Part shown: positions 17,484 to 24,901 of the stretch, one piece after another
How positions within the stretch are numbered: position 1 is the stretch's first letter
Layout of the letters: every line of letters begins with the position of its first letter
Assembly (NCBI GenBank): GCA_963700375.1
Contig: CAVOXF010000001.1
Span: forward strand, 124,001-188,000
Direction of reading: 5' to 3'
Origin: JAHEEL01 sp963700375
GTDB taxonomy: Bacteria; Actinomycetota; Acidimicrobiia; Spongiisociales; UBA5794
Length of the DNA stretch: 64,000 bases
Made by a program: the position numbers and the translations under genes
Notes under the pieces: model-generated
The model's database searches: none
Seen by the model: the letters and a program-made list of their open reading frames with translations, nothing else
What the model was told of the DNA's origin: nothing

Positions 17484-18188
17484 GGTCGGACTCTGTTCGT
17501 TGCCGAAGAGCCGCTCGGTATCGAGACCGACGACTTCTTGGGACGCCACCCGAGCGTTGAGCCTTCGCCGCACGGAGGAGCCGAGGGACCCGACCGCCAG
17601 GACCCGCCGTGCGGCGTCCACATCGTTCCGATCGGCTCCGGCGACGCGCCCGGCTTCGGCCACCGTCACCCCCCCGGGTTCCCGGTCGACCAGTCGGATC
17701 GTGTCGCCCGCCTCGACATCGCCTTCGCCGAGCACGCGGAGGAGATAGCCGTTGAATCCGGTGGCCTGCGCCTCGACCGCCATCTCCTTGCGCCCGTACC
17801 GAGCAGCAATCTTGTAGCAGGGCAGGCGAGGCTGAGTCACCTGAACGACGCTGGTTCCGAGTTCGAAGATGTCTCCGATGTGGACATCGGTCTCGACCAC
17901 GCCTGTGACGGTGAGGTTCTCGGCGAGCGCACCGGCTTCGGGGAGATCGATTCCGAGTCCCCTCCAGTAGGCGTAGTGCTCGTGGGGATAGACCAGCACC
18001 GCCATGTCGGGACCGCCGTGGTCCTCATAGACGTGCGCATCCCCTGAGAAACCGAGGACGCTGAGTCGAACGGGGCCTTCGACCGGATTCTTGACGAAGG
18101 CGCTCTCCTCGGTGCGGCTTCCCACAGCAAGCGTTCCGACATCGCCGACACACACCGCGCGAACTTGACCGACGAGTTCGATAGCCAT
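17478..18188 (-). CDS. MOSC domain protein (YiiM-like)
   Basis: A 236-residue protein with a MOSC domain at about 20-160, including FSGDAHVYEDHGGPDMAVLVYPHEHY, and the conserved cysteine in QVTQPRLPCYKIAARYG. A C-terminal 3-alpha module follows (AARRVLAVGSLGSSVRRRLNARV). YiiM-type proteins reduce N-hydroxylated compounds using molybdenum cofactor. The window also encodes a molybdate importer 27 kb away, which would supply the metal. It overlaps the 3' end of the YbaK gene. Confidence 0.85.
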   Translation of the reverse strand: MAIELVGQVRAVCVGDVGTLAVGSRTEESAFVKNPVEGPVRLSVLGFSGDAHVYEDHGGPDMAVLVYPHEHYAYWRGLGIDLPEAGALAENLTVTGVVETDVHIGDIFELGTSVVQVTQPRLPCYKIAARYGRKEMAVEAQATGFNGYLLRVLGEGDVEAGDTIRLVDREPGGVTVAEAGRVAGADRNDVDAARRVLAVGSLGSSVRRRLNARVASQEVVGLDTERLFGNEQSPTS

Positions 18189-18246
18189 GCCGCCGACAGT
18201 AGCAGCGGACGCCGTGTGGAACCGAACCCGGGCGGCCCGCGGCCCC

Positions 18247-19143
18247 TCAGCCGATCAGGGACTGCAGGGCACCTTCGAGCGAGGGCGAGTCGAACGCGAA
18301 ACCGTCTTCGGTCAACCCGGCGGGGATCACGCGTTGCGACTGGAAGAGCAGTGCCTCCGCGAGCTCAGATCCGAGTATCGCCTTGAGAGCGAACGAAGGT
18401 GTTGGGAGGAGGGCTGGGCGCCGCAGAACAGCCCCAAGAGCATCGACGAACTCGCGGTTGGTGACCGGGTTCGGGGCGGTCAGATTGACCGGACCGGCCA
18501 TCTCGGATGAAAAGGCGAGGTGAGAGAGGCCACGCACTTCGTCGTCGAGGGTGATCCAACTCCACCACTGGGTCCCGGGTCCCGTCCTTCCTCCGGCACC
18601 CAGCTTGAACGGCAGCAGCAGGCGCTGGAGCGCTCCCCCATCCTTCGAGAGCACGATCCCGGTTCGGGGATGCACGACTCGAATGCCGGCCGATGCAGCC
18701 GGGGCAGCTGCCTCCTCCCAAGCGGCCGTGACGTCGGCAAGGAAGCCGCTTCCCTGAGCGGCGGTCTCGTCGAGAATCTCGTCCCCGCGATCGCCGTACC
18801 ACCCGATGGCTGACGCCGATACCAGGACTGCCGGTTTGCGCTCCAGCCCGGCGAGTGTGGAAGCCAGGAGGCTGGTTCCGAGCACGCGACTATCGAGGAT
18901 CTCTTGCTTGTAGGACTCGGTCCAGCGGTGGTCACCGATCCCGGCCCCTGCGAGGTGGACCACGGTATCTGCACCTTCGAGGCCTGCGGAATCAATCGTG
19001 CCGCCTGCCGGGTCCCACTGGATCTCGTTCGGCTCTCGTGGCTCGCGTCGCACGAGTCGCACGATGTCGTGACCGCCGGCTCCGAGCCTCTCGACGAGCG
19101 AGCGGCCGATGAGGCCGCTGGCCCCGCTGATGATGACCCTCAT
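18247..19143 (-). CDS. TIGR01777-type epimerase/SDR protein (YfcH/SDR39U1)
   Basis: A 298-residue atypical SDR. The nucleotide loop GASGLIGRSLVERL is at the N-terminus, followed by VVHLAGAGIGDHRW, VSASAIGWYGDRGDE and the C-terminal signature TAPNPVTNREFVDALGAVLRRPALLPTPSFALK. The family occurs widely and is often annotated as sugar epimerase or cell-division-associated; the true reaction is unsettled. ATG 19143 starts directly at MRVIISGASG. Same strand as, but not tightly coupled to, the upstream sortase gene (117-bp gap). Confidence 0.88.
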   Translation of the reverse strand: MRVIISGASGLIGRSLVERLGAGGHDIVRLVRREPREPNEIQWDPAGGTIDSAGLEGADTVVHLAGAGIGDHRWTESYKQEILDSRVLGTSLLASTLAGLERKPAVLVSASAIGWYGDRGDEILDETAAQGSGFLADVTAAWEEAAAPAASAGIRVVHPRTGIVLSKDGGALQRLLLPFKLGAGGRTGPGTQWWSWITLDDEVRGLSHLAFSSEMAGPVNLTAPNPVTNREFVDALGAVLRRPALLPTPSFALKAILGSELAEALLFQSQRVIPAGLTEDGFAFDSPSLEGALQSLIG

Positions 19144-19259
19144 GGCCCGGTTCTCCGTTCTTCCGGCGCCTGTGCGCCTGGTGATGTTTGCTGGCCCCGT
19201 TCTTCGGAGCGTAGCGAAACGGTGTATGCGTTTGCCGGGCCGATCCTTCACCGCAGCGC

Positions 19260-19943
19260 CTACGCGCGGATCGGGACCGCGTACGCGACGACGTTGTCTT
19301 CGTAGCTGCGCAGAGAACGGTTGAAGTCGCCACCACAGGTGATCAGAGTCAGCACGGGGTCGCCGGTCTTGGCGAAAACCCGCTCGGTTGGCAATTCCTG
19401 CTTGTCGTACTGGACGAGCTCGACGATCTCGAAAACGCTCGTCGTACCGTCGTCGAACTGGATCACAACGCGATCGCCGGCGCTTGCCTCGTCGAGATAC
19501 CGGAACACTCCGGGCTGTCCGTCGAACGAGATGTGCGCGGCAAGCACGGCAGAGCCCGGCTCGCCTGGAGTGGCGTTGAATCGATACCACCCGACTTCGT
19601 CGGCTCCCGGAATCTCCATGTCACCGTTCTCTTCGACACCGACATCGAGCACAGCAGCGTCGGCAACGCCGATGCCGTCGATCGTGATCGATACTGGAAC
19701 GGGGCGATCGTCGATGTGGTCCGCGGGGTCGTACTGAGCCGATCCGACGGGAGTCACCAGTTCTGCCAGCGGGGATCGGGCCGGCGTCGAGGTTGTCGCG
19801 GGTGCGACTGTTGTAGTCGTCGTCACGGGCGCGGTGGTAGCTGGCGTCGATACCGCAGCGTCTTCCGGCGCCGGCGAAGCCGACGAGCACGCAGCGAGAA
19901 GAAGTCCGGTGGCGAGTCCGAGGATGGCGATGCGGTGTCTCAT
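19260..19943 (-). CDS. class F-type sortase with lipoprotein signal
   Basis: A 227-residue exported sortase. The signal peptide ends in LLLAACSS (lipobox Cys 19), followed by a Thr/Ala/Pro-rich spacer to about residue 58. The sortase domain carries the triad H137 (LAAHISF), C203 (LITCGGDF) and R209 or R212 (NRSLRSYE). Class F enzymes in actinobacteria anchor LPxTG-like proteins to the cell wall. Most are held by a membrane helix, so the lipobox is notable. It is immediately downstream (70 bp) of a DUF4397 gene whose product ends in a sorting-signal-like tail, so the two likely form an enzyme-substrate pair. Confidence 0.82.
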   Translation of the reverse strand: MRHRIAILGLATGLLLAACSSASPAPEDAAVSTPATTAPVTTTTTVAPATTSTPARSPLAELVTPVGSAQYDPADHIDDRPVPVSITIDGIGVADAAVLDVGVEENGDMEIPGADEVGWYRFNATPGEPGSAVLAAHISFDGQPGVFRYLDEASAGDRVVIQFDDGTTSVFEIVELVQYDKQELPTERVFAKTGDPVLTLITCGGDFNRSLRSYEDNVVAYAVPIRA

Positions 19944-20013
19944 GGTGTGAAATCGGAATCGGGGGCGAGGCTTGCGGCCCCACCCCCGATCTCCTTCATA
20001 GGTTGATACTGCT

Positions 20014-20805
20014 TCAGTTGCCGCGTCGTGCGAGGGTGAGACCTCCGCCGACCGCAATCGTGGCGATGACCAGCATGCCGGCGACCACCCCGAGCGGCAT
20101 GCCGCTCTCGACTGGGCTGTTGCCCGTAGGCACGGCCTCGGGGGCAGCGCCAAGGCCGGTGATCGACTCGGTGAGGACGGTTAGTGAACCAGCCTCGAGC
20201 GATCCCACGGCGTAGACGATCAGCGACTCGCCATCCTTGACCGCGATATCCGCCGGGCCAATGACGACAGGCTCATCGGCACCGGTCGGGACGACCTCGA
20301 CGCTGTAGGTAGCGGCGGGCAGGTCGGCCTTCGCTTCGTTCGGGTTGCTCAGGTTGCTGAACGCCACGGCGCCATCAGCCTTCACATCGACGGCCGGAGC
20401 GGCGGCAGTGTGACGGACCTGAAGACGACCGTTGCCGGCATCGATTGCCGCGGTGTCGTTGGCGAACACGGTAATCGTCGGCGTACCGGCGGCATCGAGA
20501 TTCGCGATGATCGAGTAGTTGCCCGAGCCCGGGAGGTCGACATCACCGGCGTCGATCGCGACGGTGTCGGTACCGGCAAGGACGACCTGGAGGCCGACCA
20601 GCGTGGCGCCGGCGAGCGACGACAGATCCTGCGTGTCACCGAAGTTGAAGTCGGCGAAGACGATTTCGCCGTCAACGACAACGTCAACGGGGGTATCCGG
20701 GATTCCGTGAATCAGGTGGATACGTGCTTCGCTCTGAGCCATTGCGGGTGCTGCAATTGCCAGAGTCATCAGGGTTGCGGCGAATACCGCAATGAGCTTC
20801 TTCAT
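20014..20805 (-). CDS. secreted DUF4397 protein with C-terminal sorting-like signal
   Basis: A 263-residue secreted protein with a signal peptide (cleavage after APAMAQ). Two beta-rich DUF4397 modules span about 25-215 (ARIHLIHGIPDTPVDVVVDG; RLQVRHTAAAPAVDVKADG). The tail reads VPTG at 225-228, then a hydrophobic helix and ARRGN. This order of short PTG motif, membrane helix and basic end is that of a sortase substrate, though the motif lacks the leading Leu. AAGGAGGGG precedes ATG 20805. A SigK-type promoter candidate lies at 20837-20864. The role is probably a surface or wall protein. Confidence 0.85.
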   Translation of the reverse strand: MKKLIAVFAATLMTLAIAAPAMAQSEARIHLIHGIPDTPVDVVVDGEIVFADFNFGDTQDLSSLAGATLVGLQVVLAGTDTVAIDAGDVDLPGSGNYSIIANLDAAGTPTITVFANDTAAIDAGNGRLQVRHTAAAPAVDVKADGAVAFSNLSNPNEAKADLPAATYSVEVVPTGADEPVVIGPADIAVKDGESLIVYAVGSLEAGSLTVLTESITGLGAAPEAVPTGNSPVESGMPLGVVAGMLVIATIAVGGGLTLARRGN

Positions 20806-20836
20806 CGTGCCCCTCCTTTAAGGGTTGCTTGCCCCT

Positions 20837-20864
20837 TCTACGGGGCCGCCACGACGGATGGATG
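20837..20864 (-). promoter_or_regulatory. predicted SigK-type promoter of the DUF4397-sortase genes
   Basis: On the minus strand CATCC (20864-20860), 17 bases, CGTAGA (20842-20837). Predicted start about 20830, 25 bases before the start codon. The -10 shares CGTA with the fasciclin site rather than the CGAA of the other three. CATCC is directly repeated here (CATCCATCC), and only the outer copy has the 17-base spacing. Confidence 0.4.
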
Positions 20865-20965
20865 AGATTTGGTGGCAACTTTCCTGCGTGGTGAGCCCCC
20901 CTCTCCTCCGGCGGGAACGACCGGCACTTGCTACCCCGGGGATCGCACCTCGCTCCCACCAACGC

Positions 20966-20993
20966 CATCCGGCGTTCTTGACAGACACGAAGT
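20966..20993 (+). promoter_or_regulatory. predicted SigK-type promoter of the SDR-photolyase operon
   Basis: CATCC (20966-20970, preceded by C so CCATCC), 17 bases, CGAAGT (20988-20993); start near 21000, with AAGAGAGG before ATG 21015. A TTGACA lies inside the spacer at 20978 but has no -10 at a workable distance, so I favour the ECF reading. Confidence 0.6.
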
Positions 20994-21014
20994 AGGGTCG
21001 GAAGAGAGGTCGCA

Positions 21015-22499
21015 ATGAAGATCGCCGTCACCGGCGCAACCGGATACATCGGGGGACGGCTCGTCCCTCTACTCATCGCCGAGGGCCACGAGGTGGTCTG
21101 CCTGGCCAGGAACCCTGCGAAGCTCGCAGGCCGATCCTGGACGAAACAGGTCGAGGCGGTCACCGCCGACGTGCTCCAGCCCGACTCGCTCGAGGGCGCC
21201 CTGCGCGGCTGCGACGTCGCTTTCTACCTGGTCCATTCCATGGGGAGCTCCGACAGCTTCCGGGACGTGGACAAGGCGGCGGCCACCAATTTCGCGCAAG
21301 CGGCCGAGGACGCAGGTGTGACCCGCATCATCTACCTCGGCGGGCTGGGCGACGAAGACGACCACCTCTCGAACCATCTCGGCAGCCGGCACGAGGTCGG
21401 ACGAGCGCTCGCCGCAGGACCGGTTCCGGTCACTGAGGTGCGTGCCGCGGTGATCATCGGATCGGGGTCTGTGTCGTTCGAGATGCTCCGCTACCTCACC
21501 GAAGTCCTGCCGGCGATGGTCACACCTTCGTGGGTGCAGACCCGCTGCCAGCCGATCGCTATTCGCGATGTTCTTCTCTATCTCGTCGCGTGTCTCGACG
21601 AAGACCAGGGCGGTCACACCGTCTACGAGATCGGCGGACCCGAGGCACTCTCCTACCTGGAGATGATGCATGCGTATGCCAAGGTGGCAGGACTCCCCCG
21701 CCGCTTCGTGGTACCGGTTCCGGTGTTGAGCCCGCGACTCTCCTCCCTGTGGATCGGACTCGTGACACCACTCCCGGTGGGAGTCGCCCGACCCCTCGTC
21801 GACTCGCTCAAGAACGAGGTGATCGTTCATGACGACACCGCGCGTCGTCGCTTCGACATAGCACCGACACCCCTCACCCGGGCGATCGAGAGGGCTCTGG
21901 AGCACAGCCAGGACCTCAGCGTCGACACCCGATGGTCGGATGCGACGACAGGACCGGCCCAACCGTTCGAAGGTGATCCTGCGTGGAGCGGCGGAACGCT
22001 CTTCGTCGACCACCAGACGGTGACCACCGTCGCGGACCCGGCCGATGTGTATTGGTCGTTTGCCCGGATCGGAGGTGACGTCGGCTACCACGGGTACAAC
22101 TGGGCTTGGAGGCTCCGGGGAATTCTCGACATCGTGTTCGGCGGCGTCGGGCTGCGGCGCGGACGCCGCCACCCGGAGGACCTCCGACTGGAAGACACCG
22201 TGGACTTCTGGCGGGTCACCGGCGTTGAACCCGGGCACCGACTCCAATTGTCCGCCGAGATGCGCTTGCCGGGCGATGCCTGGCTCGAATGGAGCACGGA
22301 ACGCGAGAACGGTCGGACGCTGCTCCACCAGAGTGCATACTTCCGGCCGCGCGGGCTAAGTGGTCGCCTCTACTGGTACGCGCTCCTCCCCTTCCACGGA
22401 TTCATCTTCGGAAACATGGCTCGACAGATCGCCGCGACCGCCGAGCGTCGAGACCGCATCGCCCCGACAGCGCCCCCACCGTCGGACGGCCTCGAGTGA
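21015..22499 (+). CDS. SDR-family NAD(P)-binding protein with C-terminal DUF2867 domain
   Basis: A 494-residue two-domain protein. Residues 1-310 are an extended SDR (NmrA/YbjT type) with TGATGYIGGRL, then YLVHSMGSSDSFRDVDKAAATNF and VTRIIYLGGLGD. Residues ~320-480 are a DUF2867/SRPBCC-like domain (WSFARIGGDVGYHGYNWAWRLRG; LEDTVDFWRV; LHQSAYFRPRGLSGRLYWYALLPFH). The same two-domain protein is frequently found with photolyase and carotenoid or lipid-stress genes. The downstream photolyase overlaps by GTGA, so the two are cotranscribed. Ligand unknown. Confidence 0.85.
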   Translation: MKIAVTGATGYIGGRLVPLLIAEGHEVVCLARNPAKLAGRSWTKQVEAVTADVLQPDSLEGALRGCDVAFYLVHSMGSSDSFRDVDKAAATNFAQAAEDAGVTRIIYLGGLGDEDDHLSNHLGSRHEVGRALAAGPVPVTEVRAAVIIGSGSVSFEMLRYLTEVLPAMVTPSWVQTRCQPIAIRDVLLYLVACLDEDQGGHTVYEIGGPEALSYLEMMHAYAKVAGLPRRFVVPVPVLSPRLSSLWIGLVTPLPVGVARPLVDSLKNEVIVHDDTARRRFDIAPTPLTRAIERALEHSQDLSVDTRWSDATTGPAQPFEGDPAWSGGTLFVDHQTVTTVADPADVYWSFARIGGDVGYHGYNWAWRLRGILDIVFGGVGLRRGRRHPEDLRLEDTVDFWRVTGVEPGHRLQLSAEMRLPGDAWLEWSTERENGRTLLHQSAYFRPRGLSGRLYWYALLPFHGFIFGNMARQIAATAERRDRIAPTAPPPSDGLE

Positions 22500-23833
22500 G
22501 CTCGCTGGTCTGGTTCCGACGGGATCTTCGCCTCTCAGAGAATCCGGCGTGGGCGGCAGCGACCACAGAACACGATGCTGTGGAAGCCCTATTCGTCCTC
22601 GACCAGCGACTGCTTTCGCTCGCGGGCAGCCTTCGACGCAATCTCCTGTTTGCCCATCTCGGTGCACTCGATGCCGAGCTGCGCAGACGTGGTGGCTGCC
22701 TCAGAGTGGAGACCGGGAGCCCGGGGGCCATCGTTCCCGCCATCGCGGCCGAGCACGACGCCGTCTACTGGAATCGCTCGTATACGCCGTTCTCGAGCCG
22801 GCGGGACGCCGAAGTAGCAGCGGCAATTGCACGGCCGATCGAAGCCTTCGACGGAGATGTGGTGCACCCCCCTGAGGCAGTGTTGACCGGGGGTGGTACG
22901 CCCTACCGAGTCTTCACGCCGTACTACCGCAGGTGGAGCCAGACGCCGATCGAGCGGTCGCCGCGTGCGGGTGCAGCCGCCGTTCTCGGGCGGACCACCA
23001 CCGGGACCCCGGTCGCCGAAGCACCCATCATGCTTGCCGGCGAGGCGGGCGCCCGCGAACGGTTGGAGCGGTTCATCGAGATCGTGGATCGCTACGAAGA
23101 GGACCGCGACCGACCCGACTTCGATCGGACATCCCATCTCTCAGCCGATCTGAAGTTCGGCACGATCTCGGCCCGCGCCGTGGCCGAGCGAGTCGGCGGG
23201 TCGACGGGCGGACGTCGCGCATTCGTCCGCCAACTTGCGTGGAGGGATTTCTACGCGCAGGTTCTCTTTCATTCCCCCTGGACGATCGACCATGCATACC
23301 GCGAGGATCTCGATTCGATCGCGTGGGCCAACGACGACACGGCTGTTCAGGCGTGGCAGGAAGCCAAGACCGGCTACCCGATCGTCGATGCCGGCATGCG
23401 TCAACTCCGGCTCGAGGGCTGGATGCACGGGCGAGTGCGCATGATTGCTGCTTCGTTCCTCGTCAAGGATCTTGGCATCGACTGGCGGGTCGGCGAGCGC
23501 CACTTCCGCCGGCTCCTCATCGATGCCGATCCGGCACAGAATGTCGGCAACTGGCAGTGGGTTGCAGGGACCGGCGCCGACGCGGCTCCGTACTTTCGCA
23601 TCATGAACCCGGTTGCGCAGAGTCGGCGCTTCGACCCTGACGGTGCCTACATCCGCCGGTACGTTCCGGAACTGGCAGCGCTGGACGGTTCCAGTATCCA
23701 CGCACCGTGGGAACGCCCGCTCGAGACGTCGGCAGCCGGCATCGTCCTCGGTACGGACTACCCCTATCCGATGGTCGACCACGGCGAAGCGCGTGAGATC
23801 ACCTTGCGGCGCTTCGGAGCCGCCCGGGCCTGA
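22496..23833 (+). CDS. phrB: class I deoxyribodipyrimidine photolyase (CPD photolyase)
   Basis: A 445-residue DNA photolyase that repairs cyclobutane pyrimidine dimers with blue/near-UV light using reduced FAD. The N-terminal antenna domain begins SSLVWFRRDLRLSENPAW. The C-terminal FAD/DNA-binding domain holds LSADLKFGTISARAV, AFVRQLAWRDFYAQVLFHSPW, TGYPIVDAGMRQL, GWMHGRVRMIAASFLVKDL and QNVGNWQWVAGTGADAAPYF. The frame is open further upstream, but GTG 22496, overlapping the preceding stop as GTGA, gives the canonical N-terminus. It lies in the predicted light/SigK island. Confidence 0.93.
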   Translation: MSSLVWFRRDLRLSENPAWAAATTEHDAVEALFVLDQRLLSLAGSLRRNLLFAHLGALDAELRRRGGCLRVETGSPGAIVPAIAAEHDAVYWNRSYTPFSSRRDAEVAAAIARPIEAFDGDVVHPPEAVLTGGGTPYRVFTPYYRRWSQTPIERSPRAGAAAVLGRTTTGTPVAEAPIMLAGEAGARERLERFIEIVDRYEEDRDRPDFDRTSHLSADLKFGTISARAVAERVGGSTGGRRAFVRQLAWRDFYAQVLFHSPWTIDHAYREDLDSIAWANDDTAVQAWQEAKTGYPIVDAGMRQLRLEGWMHGRVRMIAASFLVKDLGIDWRVGERHFRRLLIDADPAQNVGNWQWVAGTGADAAPYFRIMNPVAQSRRFDPDGAYIRRYVPELAALDGSSIHAPWERPLETSAAGIVLGTDYPYPMVDHGEAREITLRRFGAARA

Positions 23834-23910
23834 CCACGAGAAGCATCGGACCCGTCGGGCATGGGCCAGAATGCACCGCAACCGAACCGCACATCATGGA
23901 GGACCGCACA

Positions 23911-24660
23911 ATGCGACGAGTACTGATGATCGCCGGAGCTGTCCTCAGCGTGATCGTTGCACTCCTCATCGCCGCCGCCCTGATCCTCCCCAGGATTCTG
24001 ATGCAGGGCCCGATGCCCGAGGCGCTCGTCGCCATGGAATCGACCGCCACCGTGGTCGTGGTCGACGGCAAGCCGATCACGTTCACTCCGACGGAGCCAA
24101 CCTCGATCGGCGTGATCGTCTACCCGGGTGCCTTCGTGGAGCCACGATCATACGCCCCGGCAGCGCACGCCCTCGCAGAAGATGGGGCGTTCGTCGCGAT
24201 CGTCCCCATGCCGTTTGGCGTCGCGATCCTCGGTGGCGATCGGGCCGATGACATCATCAAGGATCACCCGGAGGTGACCGACTGGGTCATCGCCGGCCAC
24301 AGCCTCGGCGGAGTGATGGCAGCCCGCTACGCCGCCGAACACCCCGACGCCGTTGGCGGCCTTGTGTTGTGGGCCTCCTACCCGGAGGACTCGGTGGACC
24401 TCTCGGCGTGGACCGGCGCAACGGCATCGGTCTTCGGCACGCTCGACGGACTCACCACGGTCCAGGACATCGAGGATTCCCGGGCACTCCTGCCTGGAGA
24501 TACGACGTTCGCCGGAATCGACGGCGGCAACCACGCCTACTTCGGCTGGTACGGCGACCAGAGCGGCGACAACCCGGCAACGATCACCCGCGAGGAGCAG
24601 CAGCGCGCAGTCATCGACGGGACGGCGGCGGTCGTGCGGCGCGTCACCGAGGTCGAATAG
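23911..24660 (+). CDS. membrane-anchored alpha/beta hydrolase
   Basis: A 249-residue protein with an N-terminal membrane anchor (residues ~3-29). The hydrolase fold has a nucleophile elbow GHSLGG in WVIAGHSLGGVMAARYAAEHP, an acid near FGTLDGLTT, and His in GGNHAYFGWYGDQ. It matches the Abhydrolase_5 layout of secreted or anchored actinobacterial hydrolases. GGAGG lies eight bases before ATG 23911; an in-frame ATG 15 bases earlier overlaps that site and is unlikely. Substrate unknown. Confidence 0.78.
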   Translation: MRRVLMIAGAVLSVIVALLIAAALILPRILMQGPMPEALVAMESTATVVVVDGKPITFTPTEPTSIGVIVYPGAFVEPRSYAPAAHALAEDGAFVAIVPMPFGVAILGGDRADDIIKDHPEVTDWVIAGHSLGGVMAARYAAEHPDAVGGLVLWASYPEDSVDLSAWTGATASVFGTLDGLTTVQDIEDSRALLPGDTTFAGIDGGNHAYFGWYGDQSGDNPATITREEQQRAVIDGTAAVVRRVTEVE

Positions 24661-24682
24661 GACCCTGCATGAAAGAGGAGTC

Positions 24683-24712
24683 TTGACAGACGCGCGACGA
24701 CACCACTACCTT
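24683..24712 (+). promoter_or_regulatory. housekeeping-type promoter of the met leader and metYX
   Basis: TTGACA (24683-24688), 18-base spacer, TACCTT (24707-24712). The start would fall at about 24719-24722, essentially on the A of the leader ATG, so the leader ORF should be leaderless. No Shine-Dalgarno precedes that ATG. Confidence 0.6.
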
Positions 24713-24721
24713 CCCTCGGCA

Positions 24722-24790
24722 ATGACCGCTGCACGCACCACCATGATGATGCCCATGGCACATATGAAGCCGTGTGGAGTCGTCGCGTAG
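24722..24790 (+). CDS. Met-rich leader peptide of the metYX attenuator
   Basis: A 22-codon ORF, ATG to TAG, with methionine at positions 1, 8, 9, 10, 12 and 15 (core TTMMMPMAHMKPC). It sits between a promoter and a terminator hairpin ahead of methionine-synthesis genes, the layout of a ribosome-mediated attenuator. GTGTGGA (24772-24778) can pair with TCCGCAC (24820-24826, one G-U), which would disrupt the terminator's left arm when the ribosome stalls on the Met run. A translating ribosome would cover it. Function is inferred; the ORF, Met run and hairpin are directly visible. Confidence 0.72.
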   Translation: MTAARTTMMMPMAHMKPCGVVA

Positions 24791-24817
24791 CACCGACCAG
24801 CAACCGAACCAACGAAG

Positions 24818-24848
24818 GATCCGCACCGGCAACGGGGCGGATCGTTTT
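24818..24848 (+). terminator. attenuator terminator upstream of metY
   Basis: GATCCGC (24818-24824) pairs with GCGGATC (24837-24843). After one A-G mismatch, CCG pairs with CGG closing a GCAA tetraloop. GTTTTCGTT follows. This is a classical intrinsic terminator, 54 bases before the metY start and after the Met-rich leader ORF. Confidence 0.8.
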
Positions 24849-24901
24849 CGTTGAACGACCCTCCCGGACCGGCCACCACCACCAACCCCAGGGAGGGAAC
24901 C

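Noticed and set aside
20978..20983. TTGACA as a housekeeping -35 before the SDR-photolyase operon
   Set aside because: No -10 hexamer at 16-19 bases; it lies inside the spacer of the better-supported CATCC-N17-CGAAGT site.
24661..24901. SAM riboswitch ahead of metY
   Set aside because: The segment is taken up by the Met-rich ORF and a simple terminator; no SAM-I, II or IV core elements are recognisable.
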